NCBI GenBank assembly: GCA_000759755.1
Contig: BBMW01000017.1
Coordinates: 62,001-126,000 of the forward strand
Length of the DNA stretch: 64,000 nucleotides
From: Citrobacter werkmanii NBRC 105721
GTDB lineage: Bacteria; Pseudomonadota; Gammaproteobacteria; Enterobacterales; Enterobacteriaceae
Reading direction: 5' to 3'
In this document: piece after piece, positions 20,217 through 30,969 of the stretch
Layout of the letters: every line of letters starts with the position of its first letter
Numbering within the stretch: position 1 is the first letter of the stretch
The notes under the pieces: generated by a model
The model's database searches: none
Seen by the model: the letters and a program-made list of their open reading frames with translations, nothing else
What the model was told of the DNA's origin: nothing
Made by a program: the position numbers and the translations under genes

Positions 20217-20705
20217 TTATTTGCGCCCCGGCTTGCCGTCATGTGGGCCAAAAAACTGCGGCGGATGGTCCACCCAGCGATCCTCGCGCGTGGCGGCATA
20301 GACCGGGTTAAGCGGGTAGTAAATGCGATTATATTTTTTGTTTGCCTCACCCACGACCAGCAGGCGCACCTCTTCACTGGTGTTATTGATAAAGGTGTGA
20401 CACACCCCGGTTCCAGCCGGAAAACCGACGCTGTCGCCAGGCTCGAGCTTCCATAAATAACCGTTGATCCAGGCTTCCGGATAGCCTTCCAGCACATAGA
20501 TAAACTCTTCTTCATCGCTTTCCGCATGAGGATAAGATGTGCGACGCCCCGGCGGCAGGCGTTCATGATGAATACCCAGTCTTCCTAACCCCAGTTTACG
20601 GGCAAGCGGCGCGCCAATAGCAAAAAGTTCATTGCTGTCGGGGTAGGTGGAGTCATCAGCCCCCTCCACCTCTCGCCAGTGGCGAATACAGTCGGGTCTT
20701 TTCAT
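20217..20705 (-). CDS. Cupin-domain protein of unknown function
   Basis: A 162-residue single-domain cupin. Cupin motif 1 is visible in HHERLPPGRRTSYPHAESDEEEFIYVLEG (H/H/E metal ligands, about residues 46-74), and motif 2 in GDSVGFPAGTGVCHTF (about 87-104). Such proteins are usually small metal-dependent isomerases, dioxygenases or sugar-binding proteins; the substrate cannot be inferred. The C-terminal third has aromatic and proline-rich stretches (YPLNPVY, DHPPQFFGP). The start at 20705 follows GGAGAATCA. It sits between dusA and zur, divergent from zur, and is not at this position in E. coli K-12. Confidence 0.85.
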   Translation of the reverse strand: MKRPDCIRHWREVEGADDSTYPDSNELFAIGAPLARKLGLGRLGIHHERLPPGRRTSYPHAESDEEEFIYVLEGYPEAWINGYLWKLEPGDSVGFPAGTGVCHTFINNTSEEVRLLVVGEANKKYNRIYYPLNPVYAATREDRWVDHPPQFFGPHDGKPGRK

Positions 20706-20819
20706 GTTGATTCTCCAGAATACGATGCGTCAGGTATAGCACACAGCGGCGGATCTCGGCGTTTTAAGCAGAACATGATAAAGTAAGGGATTAACCTTTC
20801 ACACAAATCGAGGCGCCAA

Positions 20820-21338
20820 ATGGACAAAACCACCACGCAGGAGTTATTGGCTCAAGCTGAAAAACTCTGTGCGCAACGCAACGTGCGGCTAACGCCACAG
20901 CGCCTCGAAGTGCTGCGCCTGATGAGCCTGCAGGAAGGCGCCATTAGCGCTTACGACCTGCTCGACCTGCTACGGGAAACCGAGCCGCAGGCCAAGCCGC
21001 CAACCGTTTATCGTGCGCTCGATTTTCTGCTGGAACAAGGTTTTGTACATAAAGTGGAATCGACCAACAGCTACGTGCTGTGTCACCTGTTCGATCAACC
21101 GACCCACAGTTCTGCGATGTTTATTTGCGATCGCTGTGGCGTGGTAAAAGAAGAGTGTGCGGAAGGTGTGGAAGACATCATGCATATGCTGGCGGCAAAA
21201 ATGGGCTTTGCTCTGCGGCATAACGTGATTGAAGCTCACGGACTCTGCCCGGCATGCGTGGAGGTTGAAGCCTGTCGGCATCCAGGCGAATGCCAGCATG
21301 ACCACTCAATTCTGGTGAAAAAGAAAGTCGGTCGCTAA
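20820..21338 (+). CDS. zur: Zur, zinc-uptake repressor (Fur family)
   Basis: A 172-residue zinc-sensing Fur-family repressor of znuABC and related genes. The N-terminal winged helix includes RLTPQRLEVLRLM and PPTVYRALDFLLEQGFVHKVES (to about residue 80). The C-terminal dimer domain carries the structural zinc cysteines CDRC (about 103-106) and CPAC (about 143-146). It also has the HIS/CYS-rich tail CRHPGECQHDHS, forming the regulatory site. Length is 171 in E. coli. Divergent from the cupin gene. The intergenic gap shows no clear Zur box. Confidence 0.96.
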   Translation: MDKTTTQELLAQAEKLCAQRNVRLTPQRLEVLRLMSLQEGAISAYDLLDLLRETEPQAKPPTVYRALDFLLEQGFVHKVESTNSYVLCHLFDQPTHSSAMFICDRCGVVKEECAEGVEDIMHMLAAKMGFALRHNVIEAHGLCPACVEVEACRHPGECQHDHSILVKKKVGR

Positions 21339-21379
21339 GCAAGAGAGCGTACATCCCTGTACTCTCAGGAGGGGACTAA

Positions 21380-21589
21380 TTACCAGCGGTAATCGTTGCG
21401 GGTTTCCCAGTCAGTGACTTCTTTCTCCGCCTGATCTTTTGCATAACCGTAACGCTCCTGGACTTTACCGACCAGTTGGTCACGTTTGCCTTCAATGACC
21501 GTCATATCATCGTCGGTCAGTTTGCCCCATTGCTCTTTCACTTTACCTTTGAACTGTTTCCAGTTGCCGCCGACTTCGTCTTTATTCAT
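21380..21589 (-). CDS. yjbJ: YjbJ, CsbD-family stress protein
   Basis: A 69-residue hydrophilic protein of the CsbD family, matching E. coli YjbJ in length and nearly throughout in sequence. The repeated pattern GGNWKQFKGKVKEQWGKLTDDD and GKRDQLVGKVQERYGYAKDQAEKE is the CsbD signature. It is an abundant stationary-phase protein in E. coli, with no known biochemical role. The start at 21589 (MNKDEVGG) was chosen over two extra methionine codons by homology; it follows GAGGAT. Confidence 0.92.
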   Translation of the reverse strand: MNKDEVGGNWKQFKGKVKEQWGKLTDDDMTVIEGKRDQLVGKVQERYGYAKDQAEKEVTDWETRNDYRW

Positions 21590-21720
21590 CATCAAATCCT
21601 CATCGTTAGGTTGTGAATAGCCAGAGTATCTCGTCCAACTCTGCTATCTTTTCTGCTGGACGTGAGAATAAGTGTAGTCACTGATTCGGCATTCGATTCA
21701 CTATTCAGAATTTTTAACCG

Positions 21721-23046
21721 TCAGGCTTCAACGAACCACGTCCCGTTGCGCCAGTGACGTCGCCAGATAAAGGCCAGCGAAAGCCCGCGCAGGGCAAGAA
21801 ATACGGTGAGCGCCAGCCACAAGCCGTGGTTACCCAGCAGCGGTAGAGCCAGCAACGTTAATGCGAATCCCGCGGCGGCAACGGCCATGCTGTTGCGCAT
21901 TTCTGCAGCCCGTGTTGCGCCGATAAACATACCGTCCAGCAAATAACACCAGACGCCAACCAGCGGCAAAATCACCTGCCAGATAAGATAGCGATCGGCC
22001 AGCAGTTGAATCTGCGGGAGCGAGGTTAGCAACGCTATAATGTGCTCGCCAAACAGGGCATAAACCAGCGAAAACAGAATCGCCACAAGACCGGACTGTC
22101 GACAGGCTGCGCGCCAGACATCCAGTAACTGGCTGCCATCTCTTGCGCCATAGGCCTGACCAGAATGCGCTTCTACGGCGTAGGCAAACCCGTCCAGCGC
22201 GTAGGCGGTAAAAGTCAGTAGAGTCATCAGAACAGCATTTACCGCAATGATATCGCTCCCCAGACGCGCGCCCAGCACCGTAATGGCACCAAAACAGAGC
22301 TGCAGCAACAGCGAGCGCAGCATGATGTCGCGGTTAAGCGCCAGTAACCGGCGGAAATTGCCACGCCACGCCTGTTTCAACATTGCCAGCGAAATTTCGC
22401 GCATATGCAGGACTTTACGTACCATCATCAGGCCAATCAGCAGGGTGGTATATTCGGCGGTGACCGTCGCCAGCGCCGCTCCCTGCACGTTCATATGCAG
22501 GCCCATTACCAGCCATAAATCGAGCACAATGTTGAGAACATTACCGACTATCAGCAGGATAACCGGCGCCCGCGCATACTGAACGCCAAGCAGCCAGCCG
22601 AGCAGCACCAGATTCGCCAGAGACGCGGGTGCGCTTAACCAACGGATTTCCAGGAAACGTCGGGCCTGCTCCAGTACCGCTTCACTTCCCCCGACAATAT
22701 GCAGAGCCAGATCGATAATCGGCGTACGAAACAGTGCGATAAGCAGCCCCGCACCCAGCGCCAGCATTAGCGGCTGCACCAGCGCACGCGCCAGTGCCTG
22801 CGGATTTTTCGCGCCAAATGCCTGGGCGGTAAGGCCCGTGGTGCTCATGCGTAAAAAAAGCAGCAGCATAAAGAGAAAACTGGTCGCGGTGGCGCCAACG
22901 GCAACGCCGCCAAGATAAATCGGGCTATCCAGATGACCAATGACCGCAGTATCGACCAATCCCAGCAAGGGAACGGTGATATTGGAGAAGATCATCGGTA
23001 AGGCTAGACGCCAGAGTGCTTTGTCGGAGGAGGTAAAGAAAGGCAT
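21721..23046 (-). CDS. dinF: DinF, MATE-family efflux protein, SOS-regulated
   Basis: A 441-residue MATE transporter with about twelve membrane helices in two related halves. The first half holds FSNITVPLLGLVDTAVIGH, and the second half starts near residue 235 (RDIMLRSLLLQLCFGAITVLGARLG). In E. coli, DinF lies directly after lexA in one SOS operon and has been linked to protection from oxidative stress and bile salts. Here a 131-base gap with a REP pair lies between the two genes. The N terminus is shorter than the annotated E. coli protein (459), starting at the conserved MPxxTSSDKALW. Confidence 0.94.
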   Translation of the reverse strand: MPFFTSSDKALWRLALPMIFSNITVPLLGLVDTAVIGHLDSPIYLGGVAVGATATSFLFMLLLFLRMSTTGLTAQAFGAKNPQALARALVQPLMLALGAGLLIALFRTPIIDLALHIVGGSEAVLEQARRFLEIRWLSAPASLANLVLLGWLLGVQYARAPVILLIVGNVLNIVLDLWLVMGLHMNVQGAALATVTAEYTTLLIGLMMVRKVLHMREISLAMLKQAWRGNFRRLLALNRDIMLRSLLLQLCFGAITVLGARLGSDIIAVNAVLMTLLTFTAYALDGFAYAVEAHSGQAYGARDGSQLLDVWRAACRQSGLVAILFSLVYALFGEHIIALLTSLPQIQLLADRYLIWQVILPLVGVWCYLLDGMFIGATRAAEMRNSMAVAAAGFALTLLALPLLGNHGLWLALTVFLALRGLSLAFIWRRHWRNGTWFVEA

Positions 23047-23091
23047 GAAATAGCGCCTGAAAAGAAGTTAGACGTACTGGAAGATGTTGTT

Positions 23092-23158
23092 CAGGCCCGG
23101 TAAGCACAGCACCACCGGGCTAGTTGCCGGATGGCGACGCAAACGTCTTATCCGGCTG
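23092..23158. repeat. REP pair between lexA and dinF
   Basis: REP units at 23092-23121 (CAGGCCCGGTAAGCAC...CCACCGGGCT) and 23124-23158 (TTGCCGGATGGCG...CTTATCCGGCTG) lie inside the lexA-dinF transcription unit. Confidence 0.85.
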
Positions 23159-23177
23159 TCGGGAAAGCAACCTGTGA

Positions 23178-23786
23178 TTACAGCCATTCACCGTTACGAA
23201 TGACGCCTACCGCCAGCCCTTCAATAGTGAAGTTTTGCTCGCGCAGGTCGACCACAATCGGTTTGAATTCGCTGTTTTCTGGCAGAAGCTCAACCTTGTT
23301 GCCCTGTTTTTTCAGGCGTTTCACCGTCACTTCGTCGTCAATGCGCGCGACAACAACCTGACCGTTACGCACATCCTGTGTTTTATGCACAGCCAGCAAA
23401 TCACCGTCCATAATCCCGATGTCTTTCATCGACATACCGCTGACACGCAGCAGAAAATCGGCGTTCGGTTTGAACAGTGAAGGATCGACCTGATAATGGC
23501 CTTCAATGTGTTGCTGCGCCAGAAGTGGCTCACCTGCCGCAACGCGACCTACAAGCGGTAAACCTTCTTCTTCTTCCTGCAACAGACGAATACCACGCGA
23601 TGCGCCGGATACAATTTCCAGCACGCCTTTACGCGCCAACGCTTTCAGATGTTCTTCAGCAGCGTTTGGGGAACGGAACCCCAAACGCTGCGCGATCTCC
23701 GCACGCGTCGGTGGCATACCTGTCTGGCTGATGTGATCTCTAATAAGATCAAACACCTCTTGCTGCCTGGCCGTTAACGCTTTCAT
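23178..23786 (-). CDS. lexA: LexA, SOS repressor
   Basis: A 202-residue repressor of the SOS regulon, identical in length to E. coli LexA. The winged helix-turn-helix (residues 1 to about 70) contains [23 protein letters not shown]. The self-cleavage site Ala84-Gly85 is in VAAGEP. The catalytic dyad is Ser119 ([10 protein letters not shown]) and Lys156 ([16 protein letters not shown]). RecA filaments on ssDNA promote its cleavage. Two LexA boxes precede it, for autoregulation. Confidence 0.98.
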   Translation of the reverse strand: MKALTARQQEVFDLIRDHISQTGMPPTRAEIAQRLGFRSPNAAEEHLKALARKGVLEIVSGASRGIRLLQEEEEGLPLVGRVAAGEPLLAQQHIEGHYQVDPSLFKPNADFLLRVSGMSMKDIGIMDGDLLAVHKTQDVRNGQVVVARIDDEVTVKRLKKQGNKVELLPENSEFKPIVVDLREQNFTIEGLAVGVIRNGEWL

Positions 23787-23792
23787 TCCGCC

Positions 23793-23833
23793 CCCTGGGT
23801 GTATATACAGTTATGCTGTGAGTATATACAGCT
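23793..23833. promoter_or_regulatory. Two LexA boxes in the lexA promoter
   Basis: On the lexA coding strand the boxes read CTGTATATACTCACAG (23816-23831) and CTGTATATACACCCAG (23795-23810). They are spaced 21 bases apart, as in the E. coli lexA promoter. Confidence 0.95.
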
Positions 23834-23895
23834 AAAGGTGATTTTGGAACCGCAAACTGCACAAAAAACAGGAGAATGATGAAGTTGTGGAATCT

Positions 23896-24264
23896 TTATC
23901 GCAAATGCGACCACAACAGGATGCCCCAGGTGATCAGGGCGACAAAAATTGACAGCAATACCGCCGCCGACCCCATATCTTTCGCACGACCAGACAGTTC
24001 GTGGTACTCGGAACCGATACGATCAACCACCGCCTCTATCGCACTGTTAAGAATTTCAACGATCATCACCAGCATCACGGAACCAATCAGCAACACGCGC
24101 GTAATGGCGTCGACGTCCAGCCAGCAGGCGATGGCAACGCCTAGCAGAACGGCAACGCTTTCCTGGCGAAATGCCGCTTCATTAATCCATGCGGCGCGAA
24201 AACCTTTCCAGGAATAGCCTGCAGCTTTGATAATTCGGGTGAATCCAGTGGTATTATTGGCCAT
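23896..24264 (-). CDS. dgkA: DgkA, diacylglycerol kinase
   Basis: A 122-residue trimeric inner-membrane kinase that phosphorylates diacylglycerol released by MDO and lipid A modification, recycling it to phosphatidate. It has an amphipathic N-terminal helix and three membrane helices. The catalytic signature is EILNSAIEAVVDRIG (Glu69 and Asn72 region). Length equals E. coli after starting at the second of two adjacent ATG codons. It is divergent from plsB; the two are neighbours in E. coli too. Confidence 0.96.
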   Translation of the reverse strand: MANNTTGFTRIIKAAGYSWKGFRAAWINEAAFRQESVAVLLGVAIACWLDVDAITRVLLIGSVMLVMIVEILNSAIEAVVDRIGSEYHELSGRAKDMGSAAVLLSIFVALITWGILLWSHLR

Positions 24265-24435
24265 CAAAAAGAACCTTTTTACATTATTAGCGTCAATGTC
24301 ATTGTAACGTTACCCCGTTTGTTTCAGGGTGTGGCAAAGCAGCGCGAAGTATGACCGGATACACCAGAAATTCACTAAACTTTCTGATATCCTTGCAGCG
24401 CATTTGCATTATTAACCAGAGGCTTTACATCGTTT

Positions 24436-26856
24436 ATGTCCGGCTGGCCACGAATTTACTACAAATTACTGAATTTACCATTAAGCGTGCTGGTAAAAAG
24501 CAAGTCTATTCCGGCGGAACCTGCACCGGAATTGGGGCTCGATACTTCTCGCCCCATTATGTACGTCCTACCGTACAACTCCAAAGCAGACTTGCTGACG
24601 CTGCGCGCCCAATGTCTGGCGCACGATCTCCCGGATCCCCTGGAACCGCTGGAGATAGACGGAACTCTACTGCCGCGCTACGTGTTTATTCACGGCGGCC
24701 CACGTGTCTTCACCTATTACACGCCAAAAGAAGAGTCTATTAAGCTGTTCCATAACTATCTCGACTTGCATCGCAGCAATCCAGACCTGGATGTGCAGAT
24801 GGTGCCGGTTTCGGTGATGTTTGGCCGTGCGCCTGGACGCGAAAAAGGCGAGGTCAACCCGCCGCTGCGTATGCTGAACGGCGTACAAAAATTCTTTGCT
24901 GTGTCCTGGCTGGGTCGCGACAGCTTTGTCCGCTTCTCCCCGTCGGTTTCCCTGCGTCGCATGGCGGATGAACACGGTACAGATAAAATTATCGCCCAGA
25001 AGCTGGCGCGCGTAGCGCGTATGCACTTTGCTCGCCAGCGCCTGGCCGCAGTCGGTCCGCGCCTCCCTGCCCGTCAGGATCTGTTCAACAAGCTGTTGGC
25101 CTCAAAAGCTATCGCGCGCGCGGTAGAAGATGAAGCGCGCAGTAAAAAAATCTCCCACGAAAAAGCGCAGCAAAATGCGATAGCGTTGATGGAAGAGATT
25201 GCCGCCAACTTCTCCTACGAGATGATCCGTCTGACAGACCGTATTCTGGGTTTTACCTGGAACCGTCTGTATCAGGGGATTAACGTTCATAATGCAGAGC
25301 GTGTACGCCAGTTGGCGCACGATGGACACGAAATCGTCTATGTTCCGTGCCATCGCAGCCATATGGACTATATGCTGCTGTCGTACGTTCTGTATCATCA
25401 GGGTCTGGTTCCGCCGCATATCGCGGCAGGCATCAACCTGAATTTCTGGCCGGCGGGTCCGATTTTCCGCCGCCTGGGCGCATTCTTTATTCGTCGTACC
25501 TTCAAGGGCAACAAGCTTTATTCCACTGTTTTCCGCGAATACCTGGGCGAGTTGTTCAGCCGCGGCTACTCGGTTGAGTACTTTGTCGAAGGCGGCCGTT
25601 CACGTACTGGTCGTTTGCTCGACCCGAAAACCGGCACGCTGTCGATGACCATTCAGGCGATGCTGCGCGGCGGTACGCGTCCGATTACCCTCGTACCGAT
25701 CTACATCGGCTACGAGCACGTAATGGAAGTGGGCACGTATGCGAAAGAACTGCGGGGCGCGACGAAAGAGAAAGAGAGCCTGCCGCAAATGCTGCGTGGC
25801 TTAAGCAAGCTGCGTAATCTGGGTCAGGGTTACGTTAACTTTGGCGAGCCGATGCCGTTGATGACTTACCTCAACCAGCATGTGCCGGAGTGGCGTGAAT
25901 CTATCGATCCTATCGAGTCTATTCGTCCTGCCTGGCTGACGCCGACGGTAAATAACATTGCCGCCGATCTGATGGTACGCATTAACAACGCAGGCGCAGC
26001 CAACGCCATGAACCTGTGCTGTACCGCGTTACTGGCTTCCCGCCAGCGCTCTCTGACCCGTGAGCAGTTGACTGAACAACTCGATTGCTATCTGAGTCTG
26101 CTGCGCAACGTACCGTATGCCCCGGATGCGACGGTTCCTGCGCAGAGCGCCAGTGAACTGATTGACCATGCCTTGCAGATGAACAAGTTTGAGGTCGAGA
26201 AAGACACCATCGGCGACATCATCATTCTGCCGCGCGAGCAGGCGGTATTGATGACGTACTACCGCAACAACATTGCGCATATGCTGGTACTGCCTTCGTT
26301 AATGGCGGCCATCGTAACTCAGCATCGTCATATTTCACGCGCCGCGCTGCTGCAGCATATTGAAGCGCTATACCCGATGCTGAAAGCGGAGCTGTTCCTG
26401 CGCTGGGAGCGTGACGAACTCGCTGGCGTGATCGACGAACTGGCCAGCGAAATGCAGCGCCAGGGACTCATCACCCTGGACGATGGCGAACTGCATATCA
26501 ATCCGGCACGCTCCCGTACACTACAGTTGCTGGCGGCGGGTGCTCGTGAGACGTTGCAGCGCTATGCTATTACCTTCTGGCTGCTGAGCGCTAATCCGTC
26601 TATCAACCGTGGTACGCTGGAGAAAGAGAGCCGCACCGTGGCTCAGCGTCTTTCCGTCCTGCACGGCATTAACGCGCCAGAATTCTTCGACAAGGCCGTG
26701 TTCAGTTCTCTGGTGCTGACGCTGCGTGACGAGGGATATATCAGCGATACCGGAGATGCCGAACCGGAAGAGACGATGAAGATCTATCAGATGCTGGCCG
26801 AACTGGTCACGTCGGATGTGCGTCTGACCATCGAGAGCGCCACACAAGGCGAGTAA
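24436..26856 (+). CDS. plsB: PlsB, glycerol-3-phosphate 1-O-acyltransferase
   Basis: An 806-residue inner-membrane enzyme that transfers acyl groups from acyl-CoA or acyl-ACP to glycerol 3-phosphate, the first step of phospholipid synthesis. The HX4D catalytic motif is CHRSHMDY (about residue 306). Further acyltransferase motifs are [30 protein letters not shown] and [10 protein letters not shown]. Both long flanking domains match E. coli PlsB (807). The ATG at 24436 has a weak upstream ribosome binding site (CCAGAGG). Confidence 0.97.
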   Translation: MSGWPRIYYKLLNLPLSVLVKSKSIPAEPAPELGLDTSRPIMYVLPYNSKADLLTLRAQCLAHDLPDPLEPLEIDGTLLPRYVFIHGGPRVFTYYTPKEESIKLFHNYLDLHRSNPDLDVQMVPVSVMFGRAPGREKGEVNPPLRMLNGVQKFFAVSWLGRDSFVRFSPSVSLRRMADEHGTDKIIAQKLARVARMHFARQRLAAVGPRLPARQDLFNKLLASKAIARAVEDEARSKKISHEKAQQNAIALMEEIAANFSYEMIRLTDRILGFTWNRLYQGINVHNAERVRQLAHDGHEIVYVPCHRSHMDYMLLSYVLYHQGLVPPHIAAGINLNFWPAGPIFRRLGAFFIRRTFKGNKLYSTVFREYLGELFSRGYSVEYFVEGGRSRTGRLLDPKTGTLSMTIQAMLRGGTRPITLVPIYIGYEHVMEVGTYAKELRGATKEKESLPQMLRGLSKLRNLGQGYVNFGEPMPLMTYLNQHVPEWRESIDPIESIRPAWLTPTVNNIAADLMVRINNAGAANAMNLCCTALLASRQRSLTREQLTEQLDCYLSLLRNVPYAPDATVPAQSASELIDHALQMNKFEVEKDTIGDIIILPREQAVLMTYYRNNIAHMLVLPSLMAAIVTQHRHISRAALLQHIEALYPMLKAELFLRWERDELAGVIDELASEMQRQGLITLDDGELHINPARSRTLQLLAAGARETLQRYAITFWLLSANPSINRGTLEKESRTVAQRLSVLHGINAPEFFDKAVFSSLVLTLRDEGYISDTGDAEPEETMKIYQMLAELVTSDVRLTIESATQGE

Positions 26857-26863
26857 GCATAAA

Positions 26864-26888
26864 AAAACCGGTCATAATGACCGGTTTT
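26864..26888. terminator. Bidirectional terminator between plsB and ubiA
   Basis: AAAACCGGTCA-TAA-TGACCGGTTTT with A and T tracts on either side; serves both convergent genes. Confidence 0.93.
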
Positions 26889-26910
26889 TATTTTGCAGGC
26901 TAAGCCAAAC

Positions 26911-27783
26911 TCAAAAATGCCAGTAGCTCATTGCCAGGCCTAAGAACAGCACCAGACCAACATAGTTATTGTTCATAAACGCTTTAAAGCAGGCGTCACG
27001 TTCACGGTTGACGATCAGTTTCTGCTGATACACAAACAGCGCCCCAGCCACTAACAGAGACCAGTAATAGCCCAGTCCCAACCCGTTTAACCAGCCCACC
27101 AGCGCCATCAGCGCCAGCACGCCCACCTGCAGGATACCAATAATCAGCTTGTCGTTCTGGCCGAACAGAATCGCGGTCGATTTAATACCGATCTTCAGGT
27201 CATCATCGCGGTCAACCATTGCATACTGCGTATCATAGGCCACAGCCCAGAGGATGTTGGCAAGGAACATCAGCCAGCAGCTCAGCGGTACGGACTCGCT
27301 CACGGCGGCGAACGCCATCGGGATCGACCAGCCAAACGCCGCCCCCAGCACCACCTGCGGCAGATGCGTATAGCGCTTCATAAACGGGTAAACCCACGCC
27401 AGCGCTAATGCCGCAACGGACAACAAAATGGTCATCGTATTAAGGGTCAGGACCAGCAGGAAGGCCAGTAATACCAATACGACAAACAGCGTTCGGGCTT
27501 CTTTCTCGGTGACTGCGCCGCTCGGCAGCGGTCGATTCGCGGTACGTTTAACATGGCCGTCAAACTTCCTGTCGGCATAGTCATTCACCACGCATCCGGC
27601 AGCGCGCATTAACCATACGCCGGCGACAAAAACCGCCAGGATCCACAGTTGCGGCATACCAGGGGTTGCTACCCATAATGCCCACAGCGTAGGCCAGAGC
27701 AGCAGTAAGGCGCCGATTGGCTTATCCGTACGCATCAAGCGGTGAAACGCCAGCAGCTTATTCTGCGTCAGACTCCACTCCAT
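26911..27783 (-). CDS. ubiA: UbiA, 4-hydroxybenzoate octaprenyltransferase
   Basis: A 290-residue inner-membrane prenyltransferase that attaches the octaprenyl chain to 4-hydroxybenzoate in ubiquinone synthesis. The two Asp-rich motifs are [15 protein letters not shown] (about residue 67) and [16 protein letters not shown] (about 187), which hold magnesium and the prenyl diphosphate. There are about eight to nine membrane helices. It follows ubiC by 13 bases on the same strand, forming the ubiCA operon. Confidence 0.97.
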   Translation of the reverse strand: MEWSLTQNKLLAFHRLMRTDKPIGALLLLWPTLWALWVATPGMPQLWILAVFVAGVWLMRAAGCVVNDYADRKFDGHVKRTANRPLPSGAVTEKEARTLFVVLVLLAFLLVLTLNTMTILLSVAALALAWVYPFMKRYTHLPQVVLGAAFGWSIPMAFAAVSESVPLSCWLMFLANILWAVAYDTQYAMVDRDDDLKIGIKSTAILFGQNDKLIIGILQVGVLALMALVGWLNGLGLGYYWSLLVAGALFVYQQKLIVNRERDACFKAFMNNNYVGLVLFLGLAMSYWHF

Positions 27784-27796
27784 CTTTATCTTCCTC

Positions 27797-28294
27797 TCAG
27801 TACAACGGCGATGCAGGCAGAAAAAGCTCAGTAAGCATCAACGGCTTACCGCTCAGCCGCAGGCGGGAACGACGCCCCCACAGCGCTGCATCTTGGCCAA
27901 TCTCAATAAAATCTCGGGTCAATGTCGATGACGTAAACAGGTAGCGTCCGAGCGGGGTTTTCCCCAGGTTTTGTAAGGCCAGTTCAGGGCCACACAGGGT
28001 GGATTCAGGCACCACTGTACGTCCGGCAAGCCAGGGTTCACCATCCGCGCATAAAAGGATTTCGCGTAACCAATAGCGGGACTCTTTGGGCAGCAGCGTC
28101 AGTTCTTCAGCCACCTCATTTTGCCCAACGAACGCTTCGCGAATCAACGTGACGGTGACTTCTTTGCCCTGCTGCTCAAAACGTTTGGTCATGGAATCTT
28201 CCAGTAACAACCAGTCGAGCAGTTGCGGGTCCAGCGCCGGGATCGCATCAAAATAACGCAGCGCACGCAGTTGCGTTAACGCAGGGTGTGGCAT
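27797..28294 (-). CDS. ubiC: UbiC, chorismate pyruvate-lyase
   Basis: A 165-residue cytoplasmic enzyme that converts chorismate to 4-hydroxybenzoate and pyruvate, the committed step into ubiquinone. It matches E. coli UbiC in length. Visible signature segments are [20 protein letters not shown], where the conserved Arg binds product, and the late [23 protein letters not shown]. The start at 28294 is supported by alignment to E. coli ([15 protein letters not shown]). A gap of 180 bases with the malM terminator separates it from malM. Confidence 0.95.
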   Translation of the reverse strand: MPHPALTQLRALRYFDAIPALDPQLLDWLLLEDSMTKRFEQQGKEVTVTLIREAFVGQNEVAEELTLLPKESRYWLREILLCADGEPWLAGRTVVPESTLCGPELALQNLGKTPLGRYLFTSSTLTRDFIEIGQDAALWGRRSRLRLSGKPLMLTELFLPASPLY

Positions 28295-28413
28295 GCCTTA
28301 CTCTCCGATTTATAACCTAAAGGCATTGTATCGCAGAAAAGGCATTACGGGGTGAGCAAACACAATTAAGTGATCGGCAGAGCAACATAAGCGTAACAAT
28401 TCGCACTGAAGGA

Positions 28414-28443
28414 TAAAAAAAGGTGCGCCAGGAGACGCACCAG
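28414..28443 (-). terminator. Terminator of the malK-lamB-malM operon
   Basis: On the minus strand GGTGCG-N8-CGCACC is followed by TTTTTTT, about 30 bases after the malM stop. Confidence 0.85.
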
Positions 28444-28474
28444 TTGTTGCAAAATCAACAATGTGGGGTGATGT

Positions 28475-29422
28475 TTACCCCTTGCCTTTTACACTGCTGA
28501 TAAAGGTGGATCGGGCTGATTTGGATCCCAGACGTTCAGCTTCATCAAGCAGCTTCAGCGCTTTATCAACATCGCCTTTCGCCACGGCATCCTTAATCGC
28601 CTGATTAAAATAGCTTTCGGTGTCGTTCAGCATCGGCTCACTTTTCTTCACCGGCTGCGGCGCTGGAGCGGCAACCGCAGCTGCCGGAGCCGCATAAGTC
28701 ACTGCAGGCGCTGCGGTATTGCCGACAGTGACAGGGCCAGGGCCGGAAGAACCGAACAGCGGCCCCACCAACACACTGGAGGACGAGCTGGTTTTGACTT
28801 TTAATTTCAACAGACCATCGGTCGTATGACGCGCGATCGGGTCCGGAATATCTGGAACAGCGTTACCGACGCCCTTGGCATAAGCTTTCGCCGGATCAAG
28901 CAGGGTCGTGGTCTGTTGGAGGTCTTTATCCGTCGTAAAGACCAGAACATACAGTTTTTGCTGGCCCAGCGCTGGCGTCAGACGCATTACGCCTTCCAGA
29001 CGATCGGCACTCATCACGCCGGGCTCCTGGTAGGTGAAATAGCTGCTGGGGAAGAACGCAGATGGCGTCATGTTCTGATCAAGAATTAAGACGTTTGGCG
29101 CAAATACGCTGGTTTGTTTGTTTACTTCACTGGTTAGCGTCAGGGTCAACTCACCAATATTGGCCGGTACGCTCCAGGCCGCGACCGGACCGGTAATACC
29201 AGCAACATCCAAACGCTGGCCCGCGCTCGCAAGCTGCGTGGACTGAGTTTTGGATTGATCAACGGGCGTCCAGGTTAGCTGTTGCAACGCAGCTGTAGGA
29301 ATAACAGGCGCCGCGGTAGTGTTCTGCGGAACAATATTCACATCAGCCAGGCTGATGCCAGGCGCGCTGGCAAATAACCCTGCAGATAAACAAAGGGCAA
29401 CGAGACTTTTCTTCATTTTCAT
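28475..29422 (-). CDS. malM: MalM, maltose operon periplasmic protein
   Basis: A 315-residue exported protein of the maltose operon with no settled function. The signal peptide (about 1-26, ending ISLADV) is followed by an N-terminal beta-rich region. A low-complexity Ala/Pro hinge follows (about residues 225-255). The C-terminal alpha-helical part has SYFNQAIKDAVAKGDVDKALKLLDEAERLGSKSA. It is nine residues longer than E. coli MalM (306), mainly in the Ala/Pro hinge. The start at 29422 (MKMKKSL) was chosen by homology. Last gene of malK-lamB-malM. Confidence 0.94.
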   Translation of the reverse strand: MKMKKSLVALCLSAGLFASAPGISLADVNIVPQNTTAAPVIPTAALQQLTWTPVDQSKTQSTQLASAGQRLDVAGITGPVAAWSVPANIGELTLTLTSEVNKQTSVFAPNVLILDQNMTPSAFFPSSYFTYQEPGVMSADRLEGVMRLTPALGQQKLYVLVFTTDKDLQQTTTLLDPAKAYAKGVGNAVPDIPDPIARHTTDGLLKLKVKTSSSSSVLVGPLFGSSGPGPVTVGNTAAPAVTYAAPAAAVAAPAPQPVKKSEPMLNDTESYFNQAIKDAVAKGDVDKALKLLDEAERLGSKSARSTFISSVKGKG

Positions 29423-29486
29423 TGTTATCACCTCAGATAGCATGGGTTCAGCGGTGGCCAGGCAATAGCGCGCTAAACCGTAATCA

Positions 29487-29506
29487 AGAGGGGCTTACGC
29501 CCCTCT
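29487..29506. terminator. Intercistronic hairpin between lamB and malM
   Basis: AGAGGGG-N6-CCCCTCT lies 30 bases after the lamB stop. There is no long T tract on the lamB strand, so it more likely reduces malM transcription or protects the lamB 3' end than stops all transcription. Confidence 0.6.
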
Positions 29507-29535
29507 TTCGGTCTTTACGTCAGGTTAGTGCTGAA

Positions 29536-30909
<1,374 letters not shown>

Positions 30910-30969
30910 TTAAACGCTGCCACCTTCTAAAACTGCGAATGGTTTTGCGTTTCGTTTTTTATGGGGACC

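Noticed and set aside
24265-24435. Sigma-E promoter before plsB
   Set aside because: A TCTGAT -10-like element is present near 24385, but no GGAACTT -35 at proper distance was found.
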